From NCBI GenBank assembly GCA_016756725.1, contig JAESII010000004.1, positions 186,001 through 250,000 of the forward strand: DNA of 64,000 nucleotides. Direction: 5' to 3'. The position numbers were made by a program, and so were the translations under genes. The notes under the pieces were generated by a model that ran no database searches, was not told the DNA's origin, and was given only the letters and a program-made list of their open reading frames with translations. This document shows, piece by piece, positions 18,182-25,913 of this stretch. Each line of letters opens with the position of its first letter. Position 1 is the stretch's first letter. The DNA comes from Synergistaceae bacterium (GTDB lineage: Bacteria > Synergistota > Synergistia > Synergistales > Aminithiophilaceae).

Positions 18182-19177
18182 CTACATGTCGACGACGACG
18201 CCCAGGCCCCGCTCTTCGGCCCGACGGAGCGCCAGGTCGGCGGTGATGATGTCCTGGAGGGCCATGCCGGTGCTGTCGAAGAGGGTGACCTCGTCGTCGC
18301 CCCGACGCCCCGGCGCCTCTTTCCTGAGAACGGCACCGAGCTCCGTCACCGCCTCGGCGGCGATGAGGCCCTTCTCGTAGGCGTGGCGTATCTCGCCGTG
18401 ATCGAGGGTCTGGGCCCGGGAGTCGACGAAGAGGGAAGCCCGGGCGACGAGTTTCTCGTCAAGCTCCCGCTTTTCCTTCGAGTCGGCGCCGATGGCGTTG
18501 ACGTGCGTTCCGGGCCCGATGGCCTCGTCGGCGATGAAGGGTTCCCGCGAAGGGGTGCAGGTGACGACGACGTCGGCCCTCGAGAGGGTCTCGCCGAGAT
18601 CGCCCCAGGGAGCGACGGAGAGGGACAGACCGGGAAAGCGGGGAGCCATCTCCTTGAGGTAGAGACGGTTCATCCTGTCGTCGGGGCTGGTGACGGCGAC
18701 CTCCTTCAGGTCGGGAAGGACCGCGGCGAGTCCTTCAAGCTGGGCCCGCCCCTGGGCTCCCGCCCCGGCGATGAGAGCCCGCCGGCTTCCGGGCCGTGCC
18801 AGAGTGCGGGCGGCCAGGGCCCCGGCGGCGCCGGTTCGGAGGTTCGTCAGGGCCATGCCGTCGACGATGCCCCGAGGCTGACCCGTCTCGGAGCTCAGAA
18901 CGACGACGAGACCGGCCAGGGCCGGCAGCCCCCGGAGCAGGGGATTATCGGCGACCCAGGCCACGACCTTGAGGCCGAAAAGGCCCGCTCCGGAAAGATG
19001 GCCCGACTTGATGTCCATGTCACGCCGACCCGGCTCGAAGTCGTGGTAGATCGTCGGCCAGAGCCCGGCCTCGCCGCCGCCGTAGAGACGGTAGGCCCGA
19101 TCGACGCAGTCGATGGCCTCCTTCATGGAGACGAGCGACGACACCTGGGCGGCGTTGAGAACCCTCATGCGGTACAT
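18182..19177 (-). CDS. ornithine cyclodeaminase/mu-crystallin family enzyme
   Basis: A 331-residue NAD(P)-dependent enzyme. Recognisable blocks are the substrate-side MDIKSGHL, the GMALTNLRTGAAGALAA helix, the dinucleotide loop GAGAQGRAQLEG, and GTHVNAIGADS. This family covers ornithine cyclodeaminase, alanine dehydrogenase, ketimine reductases and EutC/SbnB-like partners, so the substrate stays open. The ATG at 19177 was chosen because GGGGGGAG is 4-5 bases upstream; a longer frame would run into the promoter. It is the first gene of the operon that ends with the GntR regulator. Confidence 0.88.
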   Translation of the reverse strand: MYRMRVLNAAQVSSLVSMKEAIDCVDRAYRLYGGGEAGLWPTIYHDFEPGRRDMDIKSGHLSGAGLFGLKVVAWVADNPLLRGLPALAGLVVVLSSETGQPRGIVDGMALTNLRTGAAGALAARTLARPGSRRALIAGAGAQGRAQLEGLAAVLPDLKEVAVTSPDDRMNRLYLKEMAPRFPGLSLSVAPWGDLGETLSRADVVVTCTPSREPFIADEAIGPGTHVNAIGADSKEKRELDEKLVARASLFVDSRAQTLDHGEIRHAYEKGLIAAEAVTELGAVLRKEAPGRRGDDEVTLFDSTGMALQDIITADLALRRAEERGLGVVVDM

Positions 19178-19200
19178 GGTCTCCCCCCTCTGGGTGAATT

Positions 19201-19239
19201 CACTGGATTCAGTGTAGCGCCACGGACCGGACCGGTAAA
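19201..19239 (-). promoter_or_regulatory. promoter and dyad operator of the amino-acid operon
   Basis: On the minus strand TTTACC (19234-19239) is 17 bases from TACACT (19211-19216). The dyad CACTGGATTCAGTG (19201-19214) overlaps the -10 element and is a plausible operator for the GntR regulator encoded at the end of the operon. Confidence 0.55.
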
Positions 19240-19260
19240 GGCCGCCTGGGCGAGACAGGG

Positions 19261-19286
19261 CAAGGCCCGGCAAATGCCGGGCCTTG
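19261..19286 (-). terminator. hairpin after the coiled-coil gene
   Basis: A 10-bp stem CAAGGCCCGG/CCGGGCCTTG with a 6-base loop lies about 27 bases past the stop at 19313. No T-run follows; it also separates this gene from the promoter of the next operon. Confidence 0.5.
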
Positions 19287-19312
19287 CGTCAGCGGTCGCG
19301 ATCGGCTCCCTC

Positions 19313-19756
19313 TCAGTTCTCCGGAAGGGCCTCCCCTTCGACCCTGGGAGCCAGCAGGTTCTTGAGCAGTTCGGCGTTGCGCTGCAGCTCCTTGTCGAGA
19401 ACTTCCGCCAGATGACGGATACTCTCGTCGGCGGCGGCGTCACGACCGAGCTTCTGCTGGTAGGCCTCGAGGTGGGCCGCCATGGCCTGAAAGGCCTCCT
19501 GGTTGGAAAGCAGAGCCGCCTCAAGCCGGTCCATTCCTTCGGCAAGCTGCTCCACCTGAACGGCGTTGCCGTCGAGAACGGCATTGATGCGTTCCTCCAT
19601 GCGCCCCAGCCGGAAAATGACGGCCGAGAAAAGGGCCAGACAGAGAATGACCAGGAAAGCCATGAACATGACCCGCTCCATCGGTCTTCCCGGTCCCGTT
19701 CCTTCGCCTCCGCACAAGCCGATTTTCTTCCCGAAGGCCTCAAGCTGATCCCACAT
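19313..19756 (-). CDS. small membrane-anchored coiled-coil protein
   Basis: A 147-residue protein of unknown function. A single membrane helix (VMFMAFLVILCLALFSAVIF, about residues 29-48) follows a short N-terminal segment. The rest is strongly helical with heptad-like leucines and many glutamates and glutamines (EERINAVLDGNAVQVEQLAEG onward), so a coiled coil on one side of the membrane is likely. The ATG at 19756 has AGGAGGAG upstream. It is divergent from the SPFH/zinc-ribbon cluster and might relate to it, but nothing in the sequence proves this. Confidence 0.75.
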   Translation of the reverse strand: MWDQLEAFGKKIGLCGGEGTGPGRPMERVMFMAFLVILCLALFSAVIFRLGRMEERINAVLDGNAVQVEQLAEGMDRLEAALLSNQEAFQAMAAHLEAYQQKLGRDAAADESIRHLAEVLDKELQRNAELLKNLLAPRVEGEALPEN

Positions 19757-19920
19757 TTCAGCTCCTCCTCTCACTTCATAAAGGGCAATAAAGCCTCGGA
19801 AATAGAATAGTGCAAAAAGGGACTTCTGCCAAGCGAGAAGAGGCCTTCTCCCCTCCCTCCTGCCCTTCTCGGACGGCTCGGCGTATAATGGGCAAAACCT
19901 CTTCAAAGGTGGGCTGTCCC

Positions 19921-21216
19921 ATGGCTGTCATCACGGTCATCGAATACAACGGACCCGATCCTCACGAGACCCTGGCCTGGAAGTTCGTCGACGGAAGCGG
20001 CCACTCTGACGAACTGGGCACGTGGACGCAGCTCGTCGTCCGCGAGGCCCAGGAGGCCCTGCTCTTCCGCGACGGCAAGGCCTTTGACCTCTTCGGGCCG
20101 GGCCGGTACACGCTCTCGAGCGACAACATCCCCCTTCTGCGGAACTTCGTCAACCTCCCCTTCGGCGGCAAGTCGCCCTTCAAGGCCGAAGTCTGGTACG
20201 TCAACACCGTCCATTCCCTGGACGTCAAATGGGGCACGACAGGGCCCATCCAGATCCAGGATCCCCGCTGGGGCGTCTTCCTGCCCGTCCGCTCCTACGG
20301 CCAGTTCGGCCTGCGCGTCACCGACAGTCGCAAGTTCCTCGTCAAGCTCGTCGGCTCCGTGCCGTCCTTCGACAGGGAGGCCCTGGTCCGCCACTTCCGG
20401 GGGCTCCTGGTGAGCCGCGTCAAGGATCTCCTTTCGACTTACATCGTCATCGAGAAGAAGAGCGTCTTCGAGCTGAACGCCCACATCAACGAAATCTCGG
20501 CCCATATGGAATCCAGCCTGGCCCCCTCCCTTGCCGCCTACGGACTGGAGCTGGTCAATTTCTTCGTCACCTCCGTCAACGTCCCCGAAGAGGACCCTGC
20601 CGTAAGCCGCCTCAAGTCGGCCCTGGCCCACAGGGCCGAACTGGAGATCCTCGGCACCGACTACCGCCAGCAGCGCTCCTTCGACGTCCTCGACAGGGCC
20701 GCCGGCAACGAGGGAGGCGGCGGGACGATGCAGGCCGCCATGGGCGTCGGCATGGGCTTCGGCATCGGCGGAGCCCTCGGCGGAGCGGCCAAGGAGCTTT
20801 CGGGCCAGCTCAACGCCGGCGAGGGACGTCCCTGCCCCTCCTGCGGGACGGCCAACGCCGCGGGAGCCCTCTTCTGCAGCCGCTGCGGCGAGAGCCTCCA
20901 GAGGGAGAAGGCCGGCCGATGCAGCGCCTGCAACGCTCCCCTCCTCCCGGAAGCCCGCTTCTGTCCCTCCTGCGGCAGAACGCTCAAGCGGTGCGCCTCC
21001 TGCGGCAACGACGTTCCCGACGAGGCCGGACGCTGCCCTGAGTGCGGCGCCCCTCAGCCCCTGCCCTGCCCTCACTGCCAGGCCCCGGTGACGGAGGAGA
21101 TGCGCTTCTGCCCCCGCTGCGGCAAAGCCCTGACCGAAAGCTGCCCCGACTGCGGCACGGCCCTCCCCAGGGAAGGCCGTTTCTGCCCCAACTGCGGCCG
21201 CAAGGTCCGCGACTAA
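19921..21216 (+). CDS. SPFH-domain protein with five C-terminal zinc ribbons
   Basis: A 431-residue protein of the 'virion core protein / YdjI-like' SPFH class. Residues 1-250 form a band-7-like domain (WKFVDGSGHSDELGTWTQL, later MESSLAPSLAAYGLELVNFFV). A glycine-rich hinge (residues 262-292) follows, then five treble-clef zinc ribbons, each a C-x2-C...C-x2-C pair, from about residue 300 to the end. Such proteins scaffold membrane complexes, often next to phage-shock or stress proteins. The ATG at 19921 follows AGGTGGG. It heads a three-gene rightward operon with two small membrane proteins. Confidence 0.85.
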   Translation: MAVITVIEYNGPDPHETLAWKFVDGSGHSDELGTWTQLVVREAQEALLFRDGKAFDLFGPGRYTLSSDNIPLLRNFVNLPFGGKSPFKAEVWYVNTVHSLDVKWGTTGPIQIQDPRWGVFLPVRSYGQFGLRVTDSRKFLVKLVGSVPSFDREALVRHFRGLLVSRVKDLLSTYIVIEKKSVFELNAHINEISAHMESSLAPSLAAYGLELVNFFVTSVNVPEEDPAVSRLKSALAHRAELEILGTDYRQQRSFDVLDRAAGNEGGGGTMQAAMGVGMGFGIGGALGGAAKELSGQLNAGEGRPCPSCGTANAAGALFCSRCGESLQREKAGRCSACNAPLLPEARFCPSCGRTLKRCASCGNDVPDEAGRCPECGAPQPLPCPHCQAPVTEEMRFCPRCGKALTESCPDCGTALPREGRFCPNCGRKVRD

Positions 21217-21232
21217 CGAGGAGGTCTCCGCC

Positions 21233-21937
21233 ATGGCCCGTGCCCGCAAGATGAACGTGATCCTCCTTGTCATGACCGTCGTCGTCCTCGCCGCAACGGC
21301 GACGGTCCTTTTCGTGACCCACCCCGCCGAGGCTCGGGAGACCCGGTTCTGGACGACGCTGGGCTTCATCGGCCTGGCCCTTCTGGCCACCTTCGCCCTC
21401 TCGGCCGGCCAGAACGTCCTCCCCCTCGACGGCGGGGCGACGCCTCTGCCTCTCTACATGGGACTGGGCTCGATCGTCTTCGCCTACGACGCCTTCGTCG
21501 TCGCCGTCCCTCTCCTGCTCTGGAAGGGGCTGGACCTTTCGGCGACGACCTATGTGCTGGTCCATATCGTCGGGGTCGCCTTCTTCCTCGTCCTCGCCGG
21601 GGCGGGCCTCATGACCCTGATGGCCTCGAAGGGGCGGGCCGAGGAGAATCGAAGCCAGTCCCTCGACTGGTCCCGCAGAAGCGACGAGGCCGAAGCCCTC
21701 GCCCGGAGGGCCCGGTCAAGAGACGACGGCGAGACGGCCCGGGCCTGGGAGGAGGGAGCCCAGGCGCTGCGCTACGCCGACCCCGTCGGGACAGCCTCCT
21801 CCTTCCCCCTGGAAGAGCGCATCGGCGGGATTCTAACTCGGGCTCTCGGGGCTGATGAAACCGATGAACCCGACCTTGCCCGAGACCTGGAAGAGACGGT
21901 GCGCCAAAGAAATGCCCTGCTTCGGCGGGAAAAATAA
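21233..21937 (+). CDS. membrane protein of the SPFH cluster
   Basis: A 234-residue protein of unknown family with four predicted membrane helices in the first 150 residues (starting MNVILLVMTVVVLAATATVLF, then FIGLALLATFALSAG, and two more). The remaining 85 residues are a charged, helical cytoplasmic tail rich in Arg, Glu and Asp. It follows the SPFH gene by 16 bases with an AACGAGGAGG ribosome site. An intimate role with the SPFH scaffold is inferred from operon position only. Confidence 0.75.
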   Translation: MARARKMNVILLVMTVVVLAATATVLFVTHPAEARETRFWTTLGFIGLALLATFALSAGQNVLPLDGGATPLPLYMGLGSIVFAYDAFVVAVPLLLWKGLDLSATTYVLVHIVGVAFFLVLAGAGLMTLMASKGRAEENRSQSLDWSRRSDEAEALARRARSRDDGETARAWEEGAQALRYADPVGTASSFPLEERIGGILTRALGADETDEPDLARDLEETVRQRNALLRREK

Positions 21938-21964
21938 CCGATGAAACGCTGAAAGGAGATTCCC

Positions 21965-22582
21965 ATGGACCCCGTCGCGACAAACAGCCCCCGCCAATGC
22001 CGCTCCTGCGGCGCCGAGAATCCGCCCGAATCGGCCTACTGCGCCTACTGCGGCAGCCTGCTGCCGGCCGGTCCGGAAGAGCAAACCGAACCGGCAAGAG
22101 ACGGCACCCCGCCGGACCGTGCCGTCCCCATCGGCGACCGCTTCGGCGCCTCCAGGGCCAGCTTCAAGCGCATCGGCCTGGTCTGGTTTATCCTCCTCTC
22201 CATCATCACCCTGGGCATCTACCCGGCCTGCTGGGTCATTCTGAGGCGCAAGGATTTCAACGCCCTCAACGGGACAGAAAAGATCGCCGACTGGGCGGCC
22301 TTCCTGCCCCTGGGGCTGGTTCTGCTCTTCCTCTTTCTCGGCACGACGCTGACGGAAGGACAGGGGGCAAAGGTCTTCAACCTCTTTTCCTTCGCCGTCT
22401 GGATCTGGCTGGCCTTCAAGATGCGCCGGATCCTGAGGGATCACGTGGCCGCCGTCGCCCCCGATTACGCCGAAAGCAACGTCGCCCCTTCCGCCCTCTG
22501 GACGGTGCTTTTCACCCTTTTTTACATCCAGCATCAGATCAACCGCCTCATCGACGTCGACATCCTGAGACGCAGAAACTGA
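21965..22582 (+). CDS. zinc-ribbon plus DUF4234-like membrane protein
   Basis: A 205-residue protein. Residues 12-30 form a zinc ribbon of the same C-x2-C...C-x2-C type as the SPFH gene (CRSCGAENPPESAYCAYCG). After a linker comes a membrane domain that opens with the helix VWFILLSIITLGIYPACWV, the typical signature of DUF4234 proteins, and contains about four helices. The shared ribbon motif suggests it partners with the first gene of the operon. AAAGGAG lies upstream of its ATG, and a very strong terminator follows. Confidence 0.8.
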   Translation: MDPVATNSPRQCRSCGAENPPESAYCAYCGSLLPAGPEEQTEPARDGTPPDRAVPIGDRFGASRASFKRIGLVWFILLSIITLGIYPACWVILRRKDFNALNGTEKIADWAAFLPLGLVLLFLFLGTTLTEGQGAKVFNLFSFAVWIWLAFKMRRILRDHVAAVAPDYAESNVAPSALWTVLFTLFYIQHQINRLIDVDILRRRN

Positions 22583-22631
22583 AAGGCGCAAAAAGGAGGC
22601 GGGCTTAAAGCCCGCCTCCTTTTTGCGCCTT
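22583..22631. terminator. strong bidirectional terminator
   Basis: A near-perfect 24-bp inverted repeat with internal A5/T5 runs (arms 22583-22606 and 22608-22631) separates the convergent SPFH cluster and the envelope-protein operon. It serves both. Confidence 0.9.
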
Positions 22632-22646
22632 AGCCTCAGAAGCCTT

Positions 22647-23132
22647 TCAGTTACCCGAAAGTTCCTGGATGATCTGGTCCGCCAGGACGCGGGAGGCCTC
22701 AAGGACCCCTTCCTGGCCCGTGTCGCTGGCCGTCTCGAAACCCAGGAGAGCCACGCCGCTTTCGACGTCGACGAGACGGGCCGCCAGGGTGTAGAGCCCG
22801 CCGGCGGCGTTGACGGAACCGACGATGACGTAGCGGGCGCCGAGATAGTGGCCCACCTTGACAGCCGTAGCATCGTCGACGAGGCCCGAGAGGCTGAGCC
22901 GGTGTTCGGCGGCCACGGCGGCCACCTGCCCCTTCTCGACGACGATCCAGTCCGGCTCTTCGGCGAGGCGGCCCCGAAGCTGTTCCGCAACGGCACCGCC
23001 CAGGAAGAGGGGGCAGCCGACGGTGCGGAAATCGGTGACGGCCAGGGTCATTTCGGCCAGAGCCGGACCGGCCGCAAGGACCAGAAGGGCCAGAGCCGCC
23101 ACGATCATGGCCGCAGGCCTGCGTTTTCTCAC
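22647..23132 (-). CDS. exported CsgG/FlgO-like domain protein
   Basis: A 161-residue protein with a signal peptide (RRPAAMIVAALALLVLAAGPALA). The mature part is a single compact domain of the CsgG/FlgO superfamily: LAVTDFRTV strand, LGGAVAEQLRGRL helix, VVEKGQVAAVAAEH, LSLSGLVDD and GARYVIVGSV. In other bacteria such domains belong to curli-secretion lipoproteins or flagellar outer-membrane proteins. No lipobox is present. Start is GTG 23132 with GGGGAGG upstream. It closes an eight-gene leftward operon of exported proteins; the ligand or partner is unknown. Confidence 0.8.
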   Translation of the reverse strand: MRKRRPAAMIVAALALLVLAAGPALAEMTLAVTDFRTVGCPLFLGGAVAEQLRGRLAEEPDWIVVEKGQVAAVAAEHRLSLSGLVDDATAVKVGHYLGARYVIVGSVNAAGGLYTLAARLVDVESGVALLGFETASDTGQEGVLEASRVLADQIIQELSGN

Positions 23133-23183
23133 CGTTTCTTCCTCCCCTCGCGCCCCGTCAAAGACGGGGCGTCAGATTTCTGC

Positions 23184-23921
23184 TCAGGCGAAAAGGGCAC
23201 CGATGAGCCGGGCCACGCCGTCGACCTGGGCCTGGAGCCTGGCCACGGCGTCACGGAGTCCCTGGACCTCGCCGTCGACGAAGATCTTGCCCGAGGCGAA
23301 GGAGAGCTCGGCCAGAACTTCCTTGGCCTTGGCCGTCTCCTCCTCGTTGTGGAAGGCCCGGGCCTTGTGGAAGCGGAGGACGTCGCGGAGCTTGGTCTTT
23401 CCGGCCAGAAGGCCCTTGCCGTCGCGGACGAGAAGCTGATCCGTGACGAGATCCCGGCCCAGACGCTCCTCCATCCAGAGGATGACTTTCGAGTCTCCTC
23501 CGATACCGGCATGGTAGGCCATTTCCGAAGCCGCCAGAGTACGCAGCTTCTCGGCGTCGCCCCAGAAGCTCACCATCCGGTCAAAGCCCTTGTCGAGAAC
23601 CTCCGTCATCAGGGCCTTGCCCTTTTCGTACTCCCCGGTGCGGAGGTAGCTGGCACCGACGAGAAAGGCCAGGTCGGCGTTATCGGCCGTCACCTGGGCC
23701 ACCAGGGCCTCGGCGTCAAGGAGGTTCTGCCCCTCCAGATAGCCCTTGGCCAGGAACACGGTCAAGGCCTTTTCGGTCTGCTTGGCCGTCTGCGCGCTGG
23801 ACGACGAACCGCCGTCTCCTCCTCCGCCGCCGCCTCAGCCGAAGGCCGTCGCCGCGACAAGCAGGAAGGCCAGGGCCGTCAGGGCTGCGAGGACAGTCCC
23901 TTTCTGCGATGATCGTTTCAT
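23184..23921 (-). CDS. TPR-type lipoprotein with in-frame TGA at the lipobox position
   Basis: ATG 23921 has a strong GGAGAGAGGAGAC site. Residues 1-28 form a textbook lipoprotein signal peptide (charged MKRSSQK, hydrophobic core, ending ATAFG). Codon 29, where the lipidated cysteine belongs, is TGA (23835-23837). The frame then continues unbroken as a Gly/Ser linker (GGGGGGDGGSSSS) and a helical TPR-like body to the stop at 23184. Downstream-only initiation (TTG near 23765) has no good ribosome site and would lose the export signal. A 7-bp hairpin with a G-first 3-base loop begins 18 bases after the TGA, where a bacterial SECIS element would sit. Selenocysteine, read-through or a nonsense mutation are all possible. 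Confidence 0.6.
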
Positions 23922-23963
23922 GTCTCCTCTCTCCTTTCCTCTTGCGCGAGTGAATCCTCGACG

Positions 23964-25109
23964 CTACTGGAGCAGCTCCGCCAGTTTCTCCGCCAGGGAG
24001 GGATCCAGACCTTTCAGGACCTCCCGTTCCTCTTCCGCCCCCTTGCGGTTTCCCCTCAGGTATTGGGCCATGGCGAGGAGAAAGCGCACCTGGGCGTTTT
24101 CCGGTTCCTGATCTCGCGCCGGCAGGAGAACGCCGACGGCATCCTCGGCCGCGCCGACTTCGATGAGCAGCTGTCCCAGGGACAGGTAGGCCGGAATGTA
24201 GCTCCCGTCGGCCTCGATGGCCGCGACGAGAAGGTCGACGGCCTCATCGAGGCGCCTGCGGTTCTTGAAGGCCTGGCCCTTGAGGAAGAGAGCCTCGGCC
24301 AGGCGGGGGTTGAGCTCCAGGGCGCGGTCCAGAGCGGGCGTGGCCTTGTGGTCGTCACCCATCATGAAGTAGGCCTTCCCCACGAGGAGATGCGCCTCGG
24401 CAAAGGAGGGGTCCCAGGTGACGGCCTGCTGGGCCGCCAGAAGGCTGTCGTTGTAGCGCCCCGCCTGATAGTAGACGCCGGCCACGATGAAGCGCAGCAG
24501 CCCGTCCTTGGGGTTGAGCCTGGTCATCCTCTCCCAGTGGGGCAAGGACCGCCGATAGTCGCCCAGATTGTAGTAGCCCAGGGCCTCGTAAAGGTAGTAG
24601 CGGTAGTCGTCCATGGGGGCTCCTTCCGTCGGGGCCCCGCCGCTGAAGAAGGCGATCATCTCGGCGGCCAGGTTTTTCGTCGCCAGCGTCACGCCCTGTT
24701 CGCCGTCGCGGGAGGTCTGCTCGAAGCTCTTGAGGACCGCCCCCGATTCGACGTCGACGAGGCGGGCCGTGAGGACCAGAAGGGAGCCGAAGCGGCTCAC
24801 GGCGCCGAGGACGAAATAGCGGGCCCCCACGAGGCGGCCGGCCTTGACGGCCGTCTCGGTGGGGACGACGCCGGAGAGGGCCAGCTTCTGCTGGTTCGCC
24901 ACGGCGCCGAGCTGGCTCCGCTCGACGACGGTCACCTCCCGGGTGCCGATCAGTTCGGTGCCGAGGATCTCGCTGACCGAAGAGCCCAAAAAGAGGCTCG
25001 ACCCCTGGGAGAGGAAGGGGTTGACCGCCACGGTCAGAGCCGCCTCGGCCGCAGGGGCCGGGGCCAGGAAAAGGAGCAGGGCAACGAGAGTGGCCGCAAG
25101 GGCTTTCAG
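23964..25109 (-). CDS. exported CsgG-like protein with TPR domain
   Basis: The exported product is about 381 residues. After the signal peptide comes a CsgG-like domain (about 25-165: TVAVNPFLSQ, VVERSQLGAVANQQ, GARYFVLGAVSRF, ARLVDVESG), closely resembling the gene at 22647. A C-terminal block of TPR repeats (about 180-375) follows. The apparent start is CTG 25109: it has GGAGGGAGG 5-7 bases upstream and gives a canonical signal peptide beginning KALAATLVALLL. The only upstream ATGs, at 25133-25136, lack a ribosome site. It lies between the propeller-like gene and the TGA-containing lipoprotein gene. Confidence 0.8.
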   Translation of the reverse strand: MKALAATLVALLLFLAPAPAAEAALTVAVNPFLSQGSSLFLGSSVSEILGTELIGTREVTVVERSQLGAVANQQKLALSGVVPTETAVKAGRLVGARYFVLGAVSRFGSLLVLTARLVDVESGAVLKSFEQTSRDGEQGVTLATKNLAAEMIAFFSGGAPTEGAPMDDYRYYLYEALGYYNLGDYRRSLPHWERMTRLNPKDGLLRFIVAGVYYQAGRYNDSLLAAQQAVTWDPSFAEAHLLVGKAYFMMGDDHKATPALDRALELNPRLAEALFLKGQAFKNRRRLDEAVDLLVAAIEADGSYIPAYLSLGQLLIEVGAAEDAVGVLLPARDQEPENAQVRFLLAMAQYLRGNRKGAEEEREVLKGLDPSLAEKLAELLQ

Positions 25110-25143
25110 AACCCTCCCTCCTCTCGGGATCATCACGAGGGGA

Positions 25144-25851
25144 CTACCGGGGCCCTTCCTGCCAGCGGTGGGTCATGGCGTCGTAGACGTAGATCTTCTC
25201 GGCGCTGTAGATCGAGACCTTATAGGGCTCGACGATGGCCGCCTGAGGCACGATCCCCTCCTTCACCACCCACTGGCGCACCGTCGTGTCGTAGAGGATG
25301 GCGTCCTTCTCGTCCCAGGCCACGGCGAGGTTGTCGCCGAGCTGGGCCTGCCTTACGGCGAAGTTGCCCGCCGTCTGCCAGGCCTTGAGAAGGGGGTCGT
25401 AGACGACAAAGCCCTCGGTGCAGGTCATGGCCGCCATGTTGCGCGAAAGGAGAGGACCTTTGATCTTGCCCGGCAGGGCCTCGCTCACCACCCACCGCCG
25501 GTCGCGGCTGTCGTAGACGGCAGCGCGGCCCGGCTCCCAGGCCAGGGCCAGCTCGTCCGAGAGCAGACCGGAAAGAGGAGCGAAGCCGTCCTGGGACATC
25601 CACTGGTGGACGCGGATGTCGTAGACCCAGACGGAACGGTCGTTCCAGACGAGAGCGAGGTTGTTGTGGGTCCGGTGACCCTTGGGATAGAAGTCGTTGA
25701 GGATCGATGGCTGGCCCAGGGTCGGGTCATCGACGCGCACCGTGACGCGGTCGACGAAAAGCCGCACTTCGGCCACGACGGGCTGGGGCAGGGAAAGGAT
25801 CAGAATCGCCGTCACCACGGCAAAGAAAAGACACACAGAAGGCTTTCTCAC
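25144..25851 (-). CDS. exported kelch-like beta-propeller protein
   Basis: A 235-residue secreted protein. Signal peptide: RKPSVCLFFAVVTAILILSLP. The mature chain has five repeats of about 40-45 residues, each with the core V-Y-D-x5-6-W (VYDIRVHQW, VYDSRDRRW, VYDPLLKAW, LYDTTVRQW, VYDAMTHRW), as expected for a small kelch-type propeller. No catalytic residues are evident, so a binding or scaffold role is likely. Start is GTG 25851 (AAAGG 8-9 bases upstream) or GTG 25860. It is within the envelope operon. Confidence 0.75.
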   Translation of the reverse strand: MRKPSVCLFFAVVTAILILSLPQPVVAEVRLFVDRVTVRVDDPTLGQPSILNDFYPKGHRTHNNLALVWNDRSVWVYDIRVHQWMSQDGFAPLSGLLSDELALAWEPGRAAVYDSRDRRWVVSEALPGKIKGPLLSRNMAAMTCTEGFVVYDPLLKAWQTAGNFAVRQAQLGDNLAVAWDEKDAILYDTTVRQWVVKEGIVPQAAIVEPYKVSIYSAEKIYVYDAMTHRWQEGPR

Positions 25852-25913
25852 CGTTCTCACCCTTTCTTGATCTGGAGGAAGCTGACGATCCCGGACGAAG
25901 GCGCCGGGGAGAT

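Noticed and set aside
19903-21390. 495-codon minus-strand frame
   Set aside because: Antisense to the SPFH/zinc-ribbon gene; low-complexity Ala/Gly/Val composition typical of shadows.
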